This document shows, piece by piece, positions 22,891-33,963 of a DNA stretch of 64,000 bases. The position numbers and the translations under genes are program-made. The notes beneath the pieces were generated by a model. It was given only the letters and a program-made list of their open reading frames with translations. It had not been told where the DNA came from and made no database searches. The stretch is from Paragonimus westermani. Taxonomy: Eukaryota > Platyhelminthes > Trematoda > Plagiorchiida > Troglotrematidae. The stretch covers positions 271,552 through 335,551 of the forward strand of contig QNGE01000269.1 of NCBI GenBank assembly GCA_008508345.1, read 5' to 3'. Numbering within the stretch: position 1 is the first letter of the stretch; each line of letters begins with the position of its first letter.

Positions 22891-24896
22891 TCAAGCCCAG
22901 GGAAAGGTCAGGTTCATGAACAATTGTTTCTGAACACAGAGACCTGATTTGAGTCGATTGATGGCAATTGCTTCAGCAAACCGTAATCATCTCGGGTTAA
23001 AATGACGTAACTGGATTCTGAATGCACACGATGAATCGATAGCTTGAACAGTGGTCAGGATGCGTTTGACGACTGGGGAAGCTGGCTGTTTACGCGCTTC
23101 AGCAACACTGCCATTCTCCGGTAACACAGACTTGTGCACTCATTTACGTAAATGTCCCTTCATTCTGGAGTTCAAGCGTCTCTCGGTTCTACCCATGTAA
23201 CTTTCGCTGCAGTTACACACAAATTGATAAACACAATGTGATGTGGCACAGATAGGCTGATCTCTCTTGATTGAATGCACTGGTAATTACTTATTCCCAT
23301 CAATTACACGGAGTTCAGCTGCACTGAACGCTTAGAAGGCAGCTCTATGCAGACCTTAGTCTTCTCTACAGTGACCACCCATTCGGGTGGTATTCTTTGT
23401 CTGCTGTGCTTATCCATGAACCTTCAGGGGTAACCATTTGATTGTAGGACAGACGTAATCAGACCTAGTTCGTCCACAAGGCTGTCGTGCATACCGATTC
23501 ACCTTGCTCGTGTGAGCAGAGTATTCACTAGTGTTCGTTTATGTCGGACCGGTGTGAAACAGCTGAAGTTTAGGTATTGACCGGACCACGTGGATTTCCT
23601 ACAGACAGTTCTTCTAACCGAGCCATCTTCCTGACGACTTATGAGGATATCTAGCAATGACAAGCAATTGTTGACCCCAAATTCACAAGTAACCTTCAGA
23701 ATAGGTTGACAGCCATTTAGATGTTGTACTAGGTTGTCCATCATCTGTTCAGATCGACTGAATATTGATGTGTCGTCGACTTTACGCTTGTAATATGACA
23801 GGCATCCTATCTCCGTAGCTGTTGCTCATTTTTAGTACGGGACCTATTGGATTTCTCATGACTACTCCGTTTGTTGGACGATAGGACTGTTCGAGAAAAC
23901 GAAGACTGATATTCTCAGTGCAAAGCAGGAAAATTCCCTTCAATATTTCGGTAGGAGGCGGAAACGAAATGTGATTTATTTCAACGCCTTCACAAATGTG
24001 GTCAATCGTTTCATGCAGCGGAACATTTGTGAACAGTGACTGAACGTCTACAGAGCGCATCCAGTTGATTCTGTCCAGGTCACTGATCAATTCAAAAGAA
24101 TCTTTAACGGAGTGTCTGGAATTTTCGTTGTACTGGGGTTAGAATAGGGATTGGTCAGCGTGCCAATTTATGGTAAGGGGAGTTTGTCACTGCCAAAATT
24201 AGCCCAGGCGGCATCCCAGACTTTTGTGTTTTCGGTAGGCTATAAAGTCAAGGTGTTGACAATTCACACGGCTTAAGAGATTTATGTTACTTCATCAATA
24301 ATCCGCAACTGCAGGAGCAGCTAAAGATGTCGTCCTACGCGGTTCTCCATTTAGGTAAAATTGTTCATTCTCCCTATTCGTCGAAACTTCGTTTGGCCAT
24401 CCAATATTGATAACATCTGTATATACGTACCTTTGCCTAAAATGACCGTCCAGATCCCTTGTCAGGCTTAAGTATGATTACGTTTTTTTTACTTAGGTTC
24501 CCTTAGTGATTGCAGGCGTTGTCTCGTGATAGCACACTGGCTGTCAGTTGGAGTTCTTATAAACCCATAAGCTGTATCAGTGAACTTAGTCTTTAACCGA
24601 CCTAGGTTGTCAGCATTAGTTGATCGAAGATCAGATAACTGATCAATAAGATTCTCAAACTGGGCCTCAGTACGAATACGATCAGCCTTATGTGATGGTA
24701 TTTTATAATCAACACCTAAAGCCAACGCTTTTGGTCGCAACGAATCCAACTGTACTGAAGAACAGTTCAGCACGTACTTACTGGGATCCAACGGAAATGG
24801 TTTTTCACCGTGCCTCGTGCGTGACTTCCGCAACTGATTGATATAAGCCCTCTTTGTACAGTCGATAAGTTTCTTACAGAATAGTGTAAAAATGAT
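22891..24896 (-). mobile_element. Penelope-like element: RT plus GIY-YIG endonuclease, decayed
   Basis: Minus-strand translation gives the family order. The N-terminal region lies at 24489-24833 (FPLDPSKYVLNCSSVQL, RTEAQFENLIDQLSDLRS, CAITRQRLQSLRE). RT motif A is SVDVQSLFTNVPLHETID near 24040, and motif B-like sequence NGVVMRNPIGPVL lies near 23850. Motif C reads KVDD (23772-23783), lysine replacing the usual tyrosine. A connecting region at 23499-23744 is followed by a GIY-YIG nuclease near 23140-23230 with CNCSESYMGRTERRLNSRMK, and a C-terminus QKQLFMNLTFPWA ending at a TGA (22891). Several frameshifts separate the pieces. In the family, RT and GIY-YIG cooperate in target-primed integration. 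No terminal repeats were identified. The copy is nearly full length but not translatable. Confidence 0.85.
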
Positions 24897-26060
24897 ACGA
24901 CAACAGTGTCATATTTTTGATGATGGATAAAAGGCGGCATTGTGTTTTATGCAGACCAGCCAGTCAAAGTTGTAAGTGCGGATAAAAGGTGGAGTTTCCA
25001 GAAACAAGTTACATATGATTACAGCAGTGCATACATTTGGTATAATGAACCCATCGTTGAAAATAGGTTGGGGATGGTCGATTTTCTTCATCTCACAACG
25101 CTCCTGGCAGTTGAAACTCGTCTGCATTCGCATCGTTGAGGCTGTTTAATTTCGGTTTACGTTCATGCAGTCTACTTACTCGCGTTTAAATAACGACCTC
25201 ATAATACATTCGACATAGTTGGGAATGAAGAAGCACATACTGAAACTTTTCAGGCCTGAACATTTTCAATTCTCATGAACATGAACACAAAGCTGAATTA
25301 CGTGAGCGCTCTGTGAACGGACCACCCACTATTATTGCAAATGACCCCCATGAGGTAAAGCAAACTAACGCCAGCAGTGGCCTCCATAACCAATTCTGCC
25401 ACCCCGACCTAGTGGTCAGGCCCGTGCATTCCATCGATTGATCTTCCCAGGTCACAGACCGAAGGGGAAACAATCAGACGAAAAGATGTATATCGCACTA
25501 CTAACCGCGTAGGACTACCTAGGTAGTGAGACGCGACTTGATGAGCATACAGTAGAAGTATTTTTTAACAGCTGCAGCAATTCTGCATTCCAATTAAGGA
25601 GGGATGGGGTTAGGAAAGTTACCCTCAAACAAAGAACATTCCGACTGCCTATTGGTTAGCCGCAACCACCGGTTTATCATCCAGTACGATCGAAAAACTC
25701 TTGATATCATTTAAAAGCCTGAAATGACTTAAAATACATCAACCACGCGCAGCAGTGATCGGAATCTGACGACACTGCCTTATTCACTGCGCCCTTGAGC
25801 TGGGCAAACCTTCCATTACCAGTTGAATCAGGCATTGTATGATTGGCATCGGGTAGGGTATTCCAAGAAAACTCCATCTCCTGTCGCCTCGCACGTCAGA
25901 CTTTTGAGGCAGAGACTCGAGGTGGGGTCCCTAGGGTATACTCTCTTCCACGGCATAAACGACCGGAAAGTATTAGAGATTACTGTTGTTCTCGCAGACC
26001 AATTCACTCATGTTCGTCCTCTTCTTTTGTTACTAAATACTCTTGCTTCAAGCCAAGACA
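24897..26060. other. No recognised gene
   Basis: Short frames only. No domain, exon or repeat relation to other parts of the window was found. Confidence 0.5.
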
Positions 26061-26066
26061 ACTGGT

Positions 26067-28428
26067 AGAAATGTCAACTTTAACGTCCGTACTCTTCGAC
26101 ACACAAGTCAGCGGGATGCGTTGATGAGCACAATCTCGAATCCTGGAATGGATGTGCGCTGTCCGCCAAAACGCGCCTTCACGGTCGTAGCATTGCTCTT
26201 CATCTGAATTTAGCTTTGGATAATGCCATGGGTCAGAGGTTTTTTTTTAGGAAACAATGACGATGAAGCCGGTTAGAAACGTTACCCGAGATGGCAGTTT
26301 ACCACAGTCAATGGCGTGTCTGTATTTATATCATTCCTCATTCTTAAGCTTACTCACTTCTTATCATTATTACACCAACTCTTTCAACAACTTCTTCGAG
26401 GTGAGCAGCAGTCCGAAAAACAGTATCTTCTGGTAAGGCTCACGGCAGTTGTGATGACGAAGATGAAGCCAGGTATAACGGTCAGGCTGGAGGGAGGTTA
26501 CACTCATTTTTAAGGCAGAACAGAACCTGGCTGATTGGACCCCACTGAATGGTCGTCTATATTCGTCGAACTTGGCAATTCAGCCAAATGCTATCCATAT
26601 GAAACAGAAAGACGTTGTTTATTTGTCCTATCTGCATATGCTCTAACAGAAAGTTGTCCAAGTGTTGTCAATAACGCTTTCTATGATGCCCTCCTTGACC
26701 CTCTGAGACAAACTAAGCATTCGGGCATCACTGTGCTTGCTGCTGATATGAACGGGCAACTTATTTGTCTTGCTCTAGACGAGAAGCGGTTGACTAGTGT
26801 GTTCGGTGCCTCCGTACGACGCACTAATAATGGCGACCGACTGTTACTGTTATGTGTATCTTACGGACTTCGTTTACCGAACAGCGCATATCAGCACATC
26901 ATCAAAAAAAAATGGCTAAAACGCGCCTGTTCAGCTTAACCATGGATGTAACTTGATCGTATTGCTGTCAGATATCGGCGACACTCCCCACTCACGAATG
27001 TCGTTCACTTTGAATCAATCACCTTGACTCACACGACGCCATTATTCGCACTCACTTTGTTTTATCGTTTAATCAAAGAGTATAAGTTCGCAAATAAAAA
27101 GTAGAGTTGGAAATTGAGCGACGAGAGTACACGAAATGTCTACTCAACGGTACTGACAGTAAAACTGCTCTGGAGTGATCCAGATGAGCAGTGGACAAAA
27201 ATATCGACAGCTATTCTAACATTGTGTGGAAAGGTCTATCCCAACAGAGCACAGTGTATACGACGGTGGATTCCCGCTGAGTTGGCGAAAAAATTCAGCT
27301 GATCCCCCTGACCTCAAATGCGACAAAGACCGCCGTGAAGTGCGAGCAAGCCAGAGACGTAGAAAAGGCATTTCTATCAGGGGAAAAAAGAGTGTCACTT
27401 GCCCTGACTCGTCGTTGCACTTGCCATCGGCAAGGTGATAGTGAGACTATATGTGAAAACGACGGCACAGGAATTTACGGCCTGTTACGGCATTTTGACA
27501 GTCGGATCGGGCGGTTCAGGGTGCATTTCAACCGGTCTAAGCCAACCCATTTAGCTGTGGATGAGTGAGACCGAGGGATCAAGCATGACATTCCAAACGA
27601 CTCTGTCGGAAACCAGTGGCTTGGGAGCCTAAATTATTAAAACGTGTTACAACCCTGGGTGCAGACCTTCTTCCGCGAACAGCCTACGTAGATGAGGGTG
27701 AAAGATAGCTGTCTGAACTGACCATACCCCCCAGTTCCATATTAAAAGCTGAAGAGGTGCCTCATGACCGGTGTCCATCAACAGCCATTCCCATTTCCAA
27801 AAAGGCTCTGGGACGTCGTGTGACAACCACAGAGGTATTAGTATTGCCGGTATCGCATCCAACCTGCTCAAGAGCCTCATGGTGGAGCGAATTCTAAGAC
27901 AAAAGGAGAACCAAATAAGAGAAGAGCACACAAGTTTCCGGCCTACCGCAAGTATGTCTATCATACTCCCAGCTTGCGGCGGGCACTGAGACATCGGCAC
28001 TCCTTCTCCCAGCCAACGCTCGGAGTGTCTTTGGTAGTGTAAGTTGCTTGTTTCGTATTTCTGCTAGTAAAGAGCACTTTCTGGCCGCTTTTCGGTTACC
28101 CAACGAGCACCCTAGGACTGTTCCCATCGTAGAGGAACTCCAGTGGAGCATGTCAGTTTTTTGAAGTCGTTCTATGCCCGCCGTGGACGCAGAATGGGCA
28201 TTTATGGACACCCACCTTGAGTGTTCTCCACGTCAAGTGGGGTTCGACAGGGATTTCCGACCTCCACTCCCCAGTCCTTTTCAATTTTGTGATGTTTGGG
28301 AAATGTACAAGTTCGCGACCGATAGCGGAGATAGTGAAAATGCACGGTCTCCTCTAGTTGAGACATTTACTCGGTATGTCGACAGGGTGTGTACCCCACC
28401 GTTCATTGTTCAGCGTGGCTGTTGTTGA
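26067..28428 (+). mobile_element. Second RTE-like family, decayed copy
   Basis: The endonuclease start VNFNVRTLRHTSQRDALMST lies at 26068-26130. After a non-matching stretch the endonuclease continues with GITVRLEGGYTHF and LADWTPLNGRLYSSNL (26470-26570). Next come CLFVLSAYALTESCPSVVNN and SGITVLAADMNGQL at 26610-26765 and NNGDRLLLLCVSYGLRLPNS at 26825-26885. A linker with DEQWTKISTAILTLCGKV lies near 27185. RT blocks follow: SCDNHRGISIAGIASNLLKS (27815-27875), EEHTSFRPTASMSI and SGVRQGFPTSTPQ (28235-28275). Stops and shifts are frequent, and the RT catalytic aspartates are not seen. Sequence differs clearly from the other RTE copies here, so it is a separate family. It ends where the 5' UTR of the first family begins at about 28430. 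Confidence 0.75.
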
Positions 28429-28602
28429 TAAGACTGGACCTTGACGTGATGTGATGGCTTGCGCATCTCAATGACCTTTTGGGCTAAACTGGACAGAGTT
28501 ACTCATACCAGGCAGGCCAACAGGTAGAGGTCTGACAAACTACAGTCTCCTGGTCCTCCAGGTTGGGGGTTGGAAGATGGTTGGCATCTCTTCCTGAAAA
28601 AC
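28429..28602 (+). mobile_element. RTE 5' UTR fragment (family of copy 3)
   Basis: This stretch is nearly identical to 29645-29815, sharing AAGACTRGACCTTGACGTG at the start and the TCCTGGTCCTCCAGGTTGGG block. It breaks off exactly where the inverted repeat at 28603 begins. Both copies start at the same point, so this is probably the element's true 5' end. Confidence 0.7.
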
Positions 28603-29018
28603 GATTGGATCGCAATGCCACGGTACTATTGAACGAATTGTCAAAGAGAATACGTAGACAACCTCAACAGTTTCGATTAACAGATCGTTTCCGGGAAGTG
28701 AATCACAATTTGGTGCCAAACTGGCCAAAGATGAACTGTAATCACATACTATAACATTCATACCCAACAGAGTCCTTCCGAGTAGTCAACAGGTTCAAAA
28801 GCAATGGAATGAGCCGAGCTCCGAAGAAGGTGATGCACGCACCATTCCAGCAAGGTAGAATGACCGGTAGCTGGCTGTTCTTACAATTCTCAAATCGACA
28901 CGACAAAACAAAGTTCAAGGTCCAATTAACGGTCAGAATTAGAGGAGGTAGAACATGCCGGGGTAAACACTTGGGATGAGTAGGGTTGGGTCAAATGTTC
29001 ACATGATTGAACTTCAAA
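28603..29018 (+). repeat. Member of an inverted pair with 19821-20236
   Basis: The first 374 bases are an exact reverse complement of 19863-20236 by eye. It interrupts an RTE 5' UTR at its left edge. On this strand an AGAGGAGG purine tract at about 28946 is followed by TAGAACATGCC, which could be the polypurine tract and LTR start of an LTR element. Confidence 0.6.
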
Positions 29019-29644
29019 ATCGATGCATCACTCATGTCTGGCCTAGTTTGACTAGCATGGATCTTAAAGGTAGACAAAGATTGTTATGCACGCTGCATGC
29101 TCGAATTGAGTGATGTTAGGCATTTTTCTCTTCATGTACGAATTGACTTTCTCTTTGAGGTAAGCCTAGGGAAATAACTCCATTGACCCGAATTTCCTGT
29201 AACACCTCAAAGGTACCACTACCAACGAACATTTGTTTATATGTAATGACTGTGATCTGCAATTGACTCAAATGTAGAGTCAAGCCAAATCGAACATGGC
29301 TTGCCCGGTTCACTAACATCTCTTTTATTTGCGTGCGGGAGAAAACGATATGCTACCAGATGGAAAACCGAAGTGATCTAAATGACGGTGTCTTCAGATC
29401 CACTGACAATCGCTTGCTCATTATGAAGATAGCAGGATAAGTAAGAGAGAACTAATAAGTTATTGAAATGCGAACAATGGTTCAAACATGACGAATCTGT
29501 GAAAAGAAATCATACTTTTTGACCACTGTTTACTGAGTGAATATAGTCATAACGTACTTTGCGGGAAATTTCCTACAAGTTGTTACGTCAATAGGGAACA
29601 GTTTGGATTGGGTAACTTGAGGGTATACCACTGCTCCGCCACGC
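29019..29644. other. No recognised gene
   Basis: No exon, motif or relation to other repeats could be supported. Confidence 0.5.
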
Positions 29645-31600
29645 TAAGACTAGACCTTGACGTGGTGTGATGGCTTGCGCATCTCAATGACCTTTTGGGC
29701 TAAACTGGACAGAGTTACTCATACCAGGCAGGCCAACAGGTAGAGATCTGACAAACCACAGTCTCCTGGTCCTCCAGGTTGGGGGTTGGAAGATGGTTGG
29801 CATCTCTTTTTGAAAAACGTACCATCTCTGGTACACCGCCACCCACCCGCTGCCTTGCGGTACAGGCTATTGAGTCAAAGGCTTTGGTTGAGAACCCTAA
29901 TCGTTCTCCTGTCTAGATCTGGGCGTCCTGGCAGTATCTCAGCCCACACACAACCATGANNNNNNNNNNNNNNNNNNNNNNNNNNNNNNNNNNNNNNNNN
30001 NNNNNNNNNNNNNNNNNNNNNNNNNNNNNNNNNNNNNNNNNNNNNNNNNNNNNNNNNNNNNNNNNNNNNNNNNNNNNNNNNNNNNNNNNNNNNNNNNNNN
30101 NNNNNNNNNNNNNNNNNNNNNNNNNNNNNNNNNNNNNNNNNNNNNNNNNNNNNNNNNNNNNNNNNNNNNNNNNNNNNNNNNNNNNNNNNNNNNNNNNNNN
30201 NNNNNNNNNNNNNNNNNNNNNNNNNNNNNNNNNNNNNNNNNNNNNNNNNNNNNNNNNNNNNNNNNNNNNNNNNNNNNNNNNNNNNNNNNNNNNNNNNNNN
30301 NNNNNNNNNNNNNNNNNNNNNNNNNNNNNNNNNNNNNNNNNNNNNNNNNNNNNNNNNNNNNNNNNNNNNNNNNNNNNNNNNNNNNNNNNNNNNNNNNNNN
30401 NNNNNNNNNNNNNNNNNNNNNNNNNNNNNNNNNNNNNNNNNNNNNNNNNNNNNNNNNNNNNNNNNNNNNNNNNNNNNNNNNNNNNNNNNNNNNNNNNNNN
30501 NNNNNNNNNNNNNNNNNNNNNNNNNNNNNNNNNNNNNNNNNNNNNNNNNNNNNNNNNNNNNNNNNNNNNNNNNNNNNNNNNNNNNNNNNNNNNNNNNNNN
30601 NNNNNNNNNNNNNNNNNNNNNNNNNNNNNNNNNNNNNNNNNNNNNNNNNNNNNNNNNNNNNNNNNNNNNNNNNNNNNNNNNNNNNNNNNNNNNNNNNNNN
30701 NNNNNNNNNNNNNNNNNNNNNNATAGGCTGTTTTTAGCCAGCACTAGTTTTAGGCATCGTGCGCGTCATTGCTATACTTGGCGCCCTCCCTCTCTGAGTC
30801 AGACCTGGTCTCAGATAGACCACATAGCTGTTAGTTATAGGTGGCGGGGTTCCATTCAGGACTGTCGTTCTTATTGGAGCACGTACCTAGATTCAGATCA
30901 TGCGCTGGTACGTTGTCGTTTCTTAATCACTTTTGCTGAGCAACGACTCCACCGACAAGAACGGTTGGCGGTTGAGAAACTGACAAGTGAGTTCTTTTGT
31001 TCAATCCCTACGTTTGCACAGACTTAAATGGTTAGGTCACGTATTAAGGATGCCAGCTAGTCGTCTTCCACACCGAGCGCTATTCGCTGACACTGAAACC
31101 GACTGGTGTAACGTGCGAGGTGGAAAGACAATGACCTGGCGTAGGGAAATGAAGTCGTTCACCAAGGGGTTGGCCACTGTAGATCGAGTTCGTCTCCCGG
31201 TCTGGGGACCTCGCGACTCACAGAGTCGGTGGTTGGAGACCCTAGGTGAGATGGCGGCTAATCGAGGCCAGTGGCGTGAATGTTGTGGTTGTTTGGCCGA
31301 GTTGTCTGTGAAGTGAGTTCATTTAATGACGCGGGGCAGTGAAAGCCGTTAGGAAGCTGTATCGCTGATGACGCCTTACTCTCACTTGCAGCTCGGTTGT
31401 TTGTTTGCAAGGTGTAGGCACGTTGATGTTGAGTGTTTGAATCTGGACGTAGTCATTTTCAGTAGTTGGATCCCTTCCCGTCCCCTTCCTTTTTCCTTCT
31501 CTCTTTCTGTGTAGGGTTTGCTTTTTCTTCATGGTTGTGTGGCTGTTAAGCATTAGTGTGAACCACTGATGTATTGCTGTCTGTGATGATGTTACCACTG
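29645..31600 (+). mobile_element. RTE-type retroelement copy 3, RT deleted, contains assembly gap
   Basis: A 5' UTR at 29645-29959 is followed by a gap. Beyond it lies the endonuclease end (TWRPPSLSQTWSQIDHIAVS near 30770; YLDSDHALVRCRF near 30890) and then, with only about 60 bases between, the C-terminal block LKWLGHVLRMPASRLPHRAL at 31020. The roughly 1.4 kb RT domain found between these blocks in copies 2 and 4 is missing, with a junction near 30985. The C-terminal frame 30987-31316 is open to its natural stop. The 3' UTR follows, with a stem-loop at 31551-31571 and a TGATGATG tail near 31580. It has the best preserved C-terminus and 3' end in the window. What the gap hides is unknown. 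Confidence 0.8.
29960..30722. other. Assembly gap, 763 Ns
   Basis: A run of 763 unresolved bases sits inside RTE copy 3 and replaces the start of its endonuclease. The reading frames that span it are artefacts. Confidence 0.99.
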
Positions 31601-31719
31601 CTTCTAGACAGGCTTTTACGAGAAGAGCTTGCAATTTCTAACGGATTGATCGACAACTACAATAGAAGAACATCACAATCAATAAAAGATCATGCGACGG
31701 TGAGCGGCATGCCTTATCA

Positions 31720-31935
31720 CATATTGGCAGCGCAGTTGTTTGTTTGCAAAGTGCAGGTACCGTAATTTATGTTTGAATATGGACGTAGCTAGTTTTTCGT
31801 GGTCAAATCCCTTTACCTCCCCTTCCTGATTTCTTTTCCCTATATTGTTTACCTTTTCCTTCATGGTTACGTGGTAGTTAAGCATCAGTGTGAACGACTA
31901 ATGTTTTGCTGACTGTGATGTTGATGATGATGTAT
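31720..31935 (+). mobile_element. RTE 3' UTR fragment, second tandem end
   Basis: From GCGCAGTTGTTTGTTTGCAA at about 31730 the sequence repeats, with about one change in six bases, the 3' UTR of copy 3. It includes a weaker stem-loop at 31883-31903 and a longer tail of TGATG units (about 31915-31935). It is a 5'-truncated insertion of the same family lying about 120 bases after the previous tail. Confidence 0.75.
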
Positions 31936-33400
31936 GGAAATCTCAGCTGTCAGGCAAAAAAGCAATAGACTGCAGATTTTTAAAGAAGAAATCAGTGACG
32001 CAATTTGACCGATTTGGATTAGAGGGAAGTGTAACCCCAGGCTACTTCACTATGTTGTATCTTCCAATCGATTGAAGATACATATGGGTAGAGATGTAGG
32101 GTTAATCGCGGACAGTACTTGAGGTGAAAGAAAGTTACTTCCTGACGTTTTGAGTAATTCAGATTCGAGACTAAAAATAGCCGAGTGTTAGCCAGGTACA
32201 CATTACAGATTGAAAAAGGTTAACAAACGCGTTGCGTTTGAGGATGTCAGAGGCACAACCCAGAACGACGTTATAACCACGTTTGAGCATATATACTTCA
32301 TTAGGTACGGGTAACTGTTACTCAAGAAGAAAACCAGTATGAGGATGACTTGGGACTTAAAAAACACCGCTGTTGATGGGCTTTAGTGGTGGATTGCAAC
32401 CGAGTACCGAAACAGATTGCATTTGGTTATCGAAATGTTCCCTGGGCAAGGTTAATTTTATTTGATTCGATAGGATTAACATTGCTAGAATCCGAAGGAC
32501 TACGCTGGATGATCCCGGCTCGTTTATCAAGATAAAAGAAAGTAGTATGAGTGAAACCGAGGAATCTGTGCCATGTCGGTTTTTTTATGCACAATCTGTG
32601 TTCTGTCTTTGGTTGGAAATTGTGACATTACTGTAGTGGGAACCTGATTTTCCGAAATCTTTGGAACAATTGATTGGTCGTGCGGCGGAAGTCCAGATTT
32701 TCCTCTTTGGTGACTGGTAGATTGCTGGAATTTTTACCTAATATATTGAACCAGCGAACGCCATTACCGATGAAGATGCGCATTCTTCAAGAACGACTGT
32801 CGATACGCCATCTGGCCTAGCTGCTAGACTGTAATCGAAATAAAGTAAATTTATTCGGGGAACACACGATCCTTGTGCCCCACGTAGTGTTCGTTGGGTT
32901 ATTTGGACGTGCTTCGAAATGGGGGGTCTGTATTTCCTAAAACCCCCTTAATTTCACTTAATCTCTTCACACTGCTGTTCTGTCAACTCTTCTAAACCAC
33001 CCGATTTGCACGTTCCATTCACATTCACCGCCTTTTATCCACTTCCTAAATTTGTACTTCTCAGTCAATGTCTATTCGCCGAAGCTTGTTTAGTTGTCCA
33101 GATCCGTTATTTCCTTTCCAACTGATTGTCGGTGCCTTCTTTCCATGCAAAGAAATAGAATGCTCTTTTCGCTTTGAATTAAATGAACATCCGTCTTACT
33201 TACGTAGTAATTCACTTCACTCTCTTCGCGTCTTCTGCATGCACACTGTTACAAGTCAGTTAGGAGTAGCATAGTGATGCTATCGATAATGTGGGTTGAG
33301 CGTCACTCATAACTGGCCGCAGCTTCCGCATCTCCATAGGCTATTCAGCCCGTCCCTTTCTATAAGAAGCATTATACTCGGGCTTCGCTCTTGTTAGTGC
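31936..33400. other. No recognised gene
   Basis: Short frames only. No motif or splice-bounded exon seen. Confidence 0.5.
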
Positions 33401-33412
33401 TCGTCAGTATGT

Positions 33413-33500
33413 GCATCCTTGCCGTGGCCAGGATTTGACCTTCGGTCACGCCTTCATGAAGGATACCAGTGTTCTAACTGGTTCGCTTGTCCTACGAGCG
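33413..33500 (-). repeat. tRNA-like (SINE-type) fragment, tentative
   Basis: The minus strand contains GCGTGACCG, then GGTCAAATCCTGG, then CCACGG, resembling a tRNA T arm and pol III B box. GAACCAGTTAGAACACTGG upstream could be a D arm. The T-arm part resembles 37112-37141. No full cloverleaf could be drawn, so this is not called a tRNA gene. Confidence 0.3.
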
Positions 33501-33963
33501 CGTAAACGGATAACGGAATAACGGTCAGTGGAACGACGTATAAGGGAACGATAGTCAACGGTAACGAACAACAGACTACGGAATATGCACGACTAGTTCC
33601 GGACTTCCTGGCCAATCCATCCACCCGAGGCTAACGCAAGAACACAAAAAGAAAGCTGACCTCCGGAGAGAGTCCCTTCATGCCACTCAATCCGGAGACA
33701 ACACGGTCATAAACCAGATCATATTTAAAGGGTTTGTAACCAGTCAGAAGGTTAAATCAAAGGTGGACCAATCATGAGCCGAACAGTACAGTGATGCATG
33801 TAGGCGGGATTTCGGCATGTAAGCATTGGGACGCCAGAGATTTGTCGCAAGGATTGAGGGACGAAGTGGCGCATGACCGTGCCAACTATGAAGGTCACTC
33901 GCCAGTGTACTTTGTTAGTCTTTGTCGCACAATATTTTCGGGGAGCTGGCGACTTCCCCGACA
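33501..33963 (-). repeat. Ty3/gypsy 3' LTR (outer end uncertain)
   Basis: On the minus strand a purine tract AAGGGAGG is followed directly by TGTCGGGGAAGTCGCCAG at 33963, the expected polypurine tract and LTR start. The first 40 bases match 36684-36725 upstream of pol, supporting the LTR call. A TATA-like TTTAAATATG lies near 33725. The LTR's downstream end is not defined because no complete second LTR is present. Confidence 0.6.

Noticed and set aside
29875..30744. Long open frames across 29.9-30.7 kb on both strands
   Set aside because: They are made of Ns in the assembly gap.
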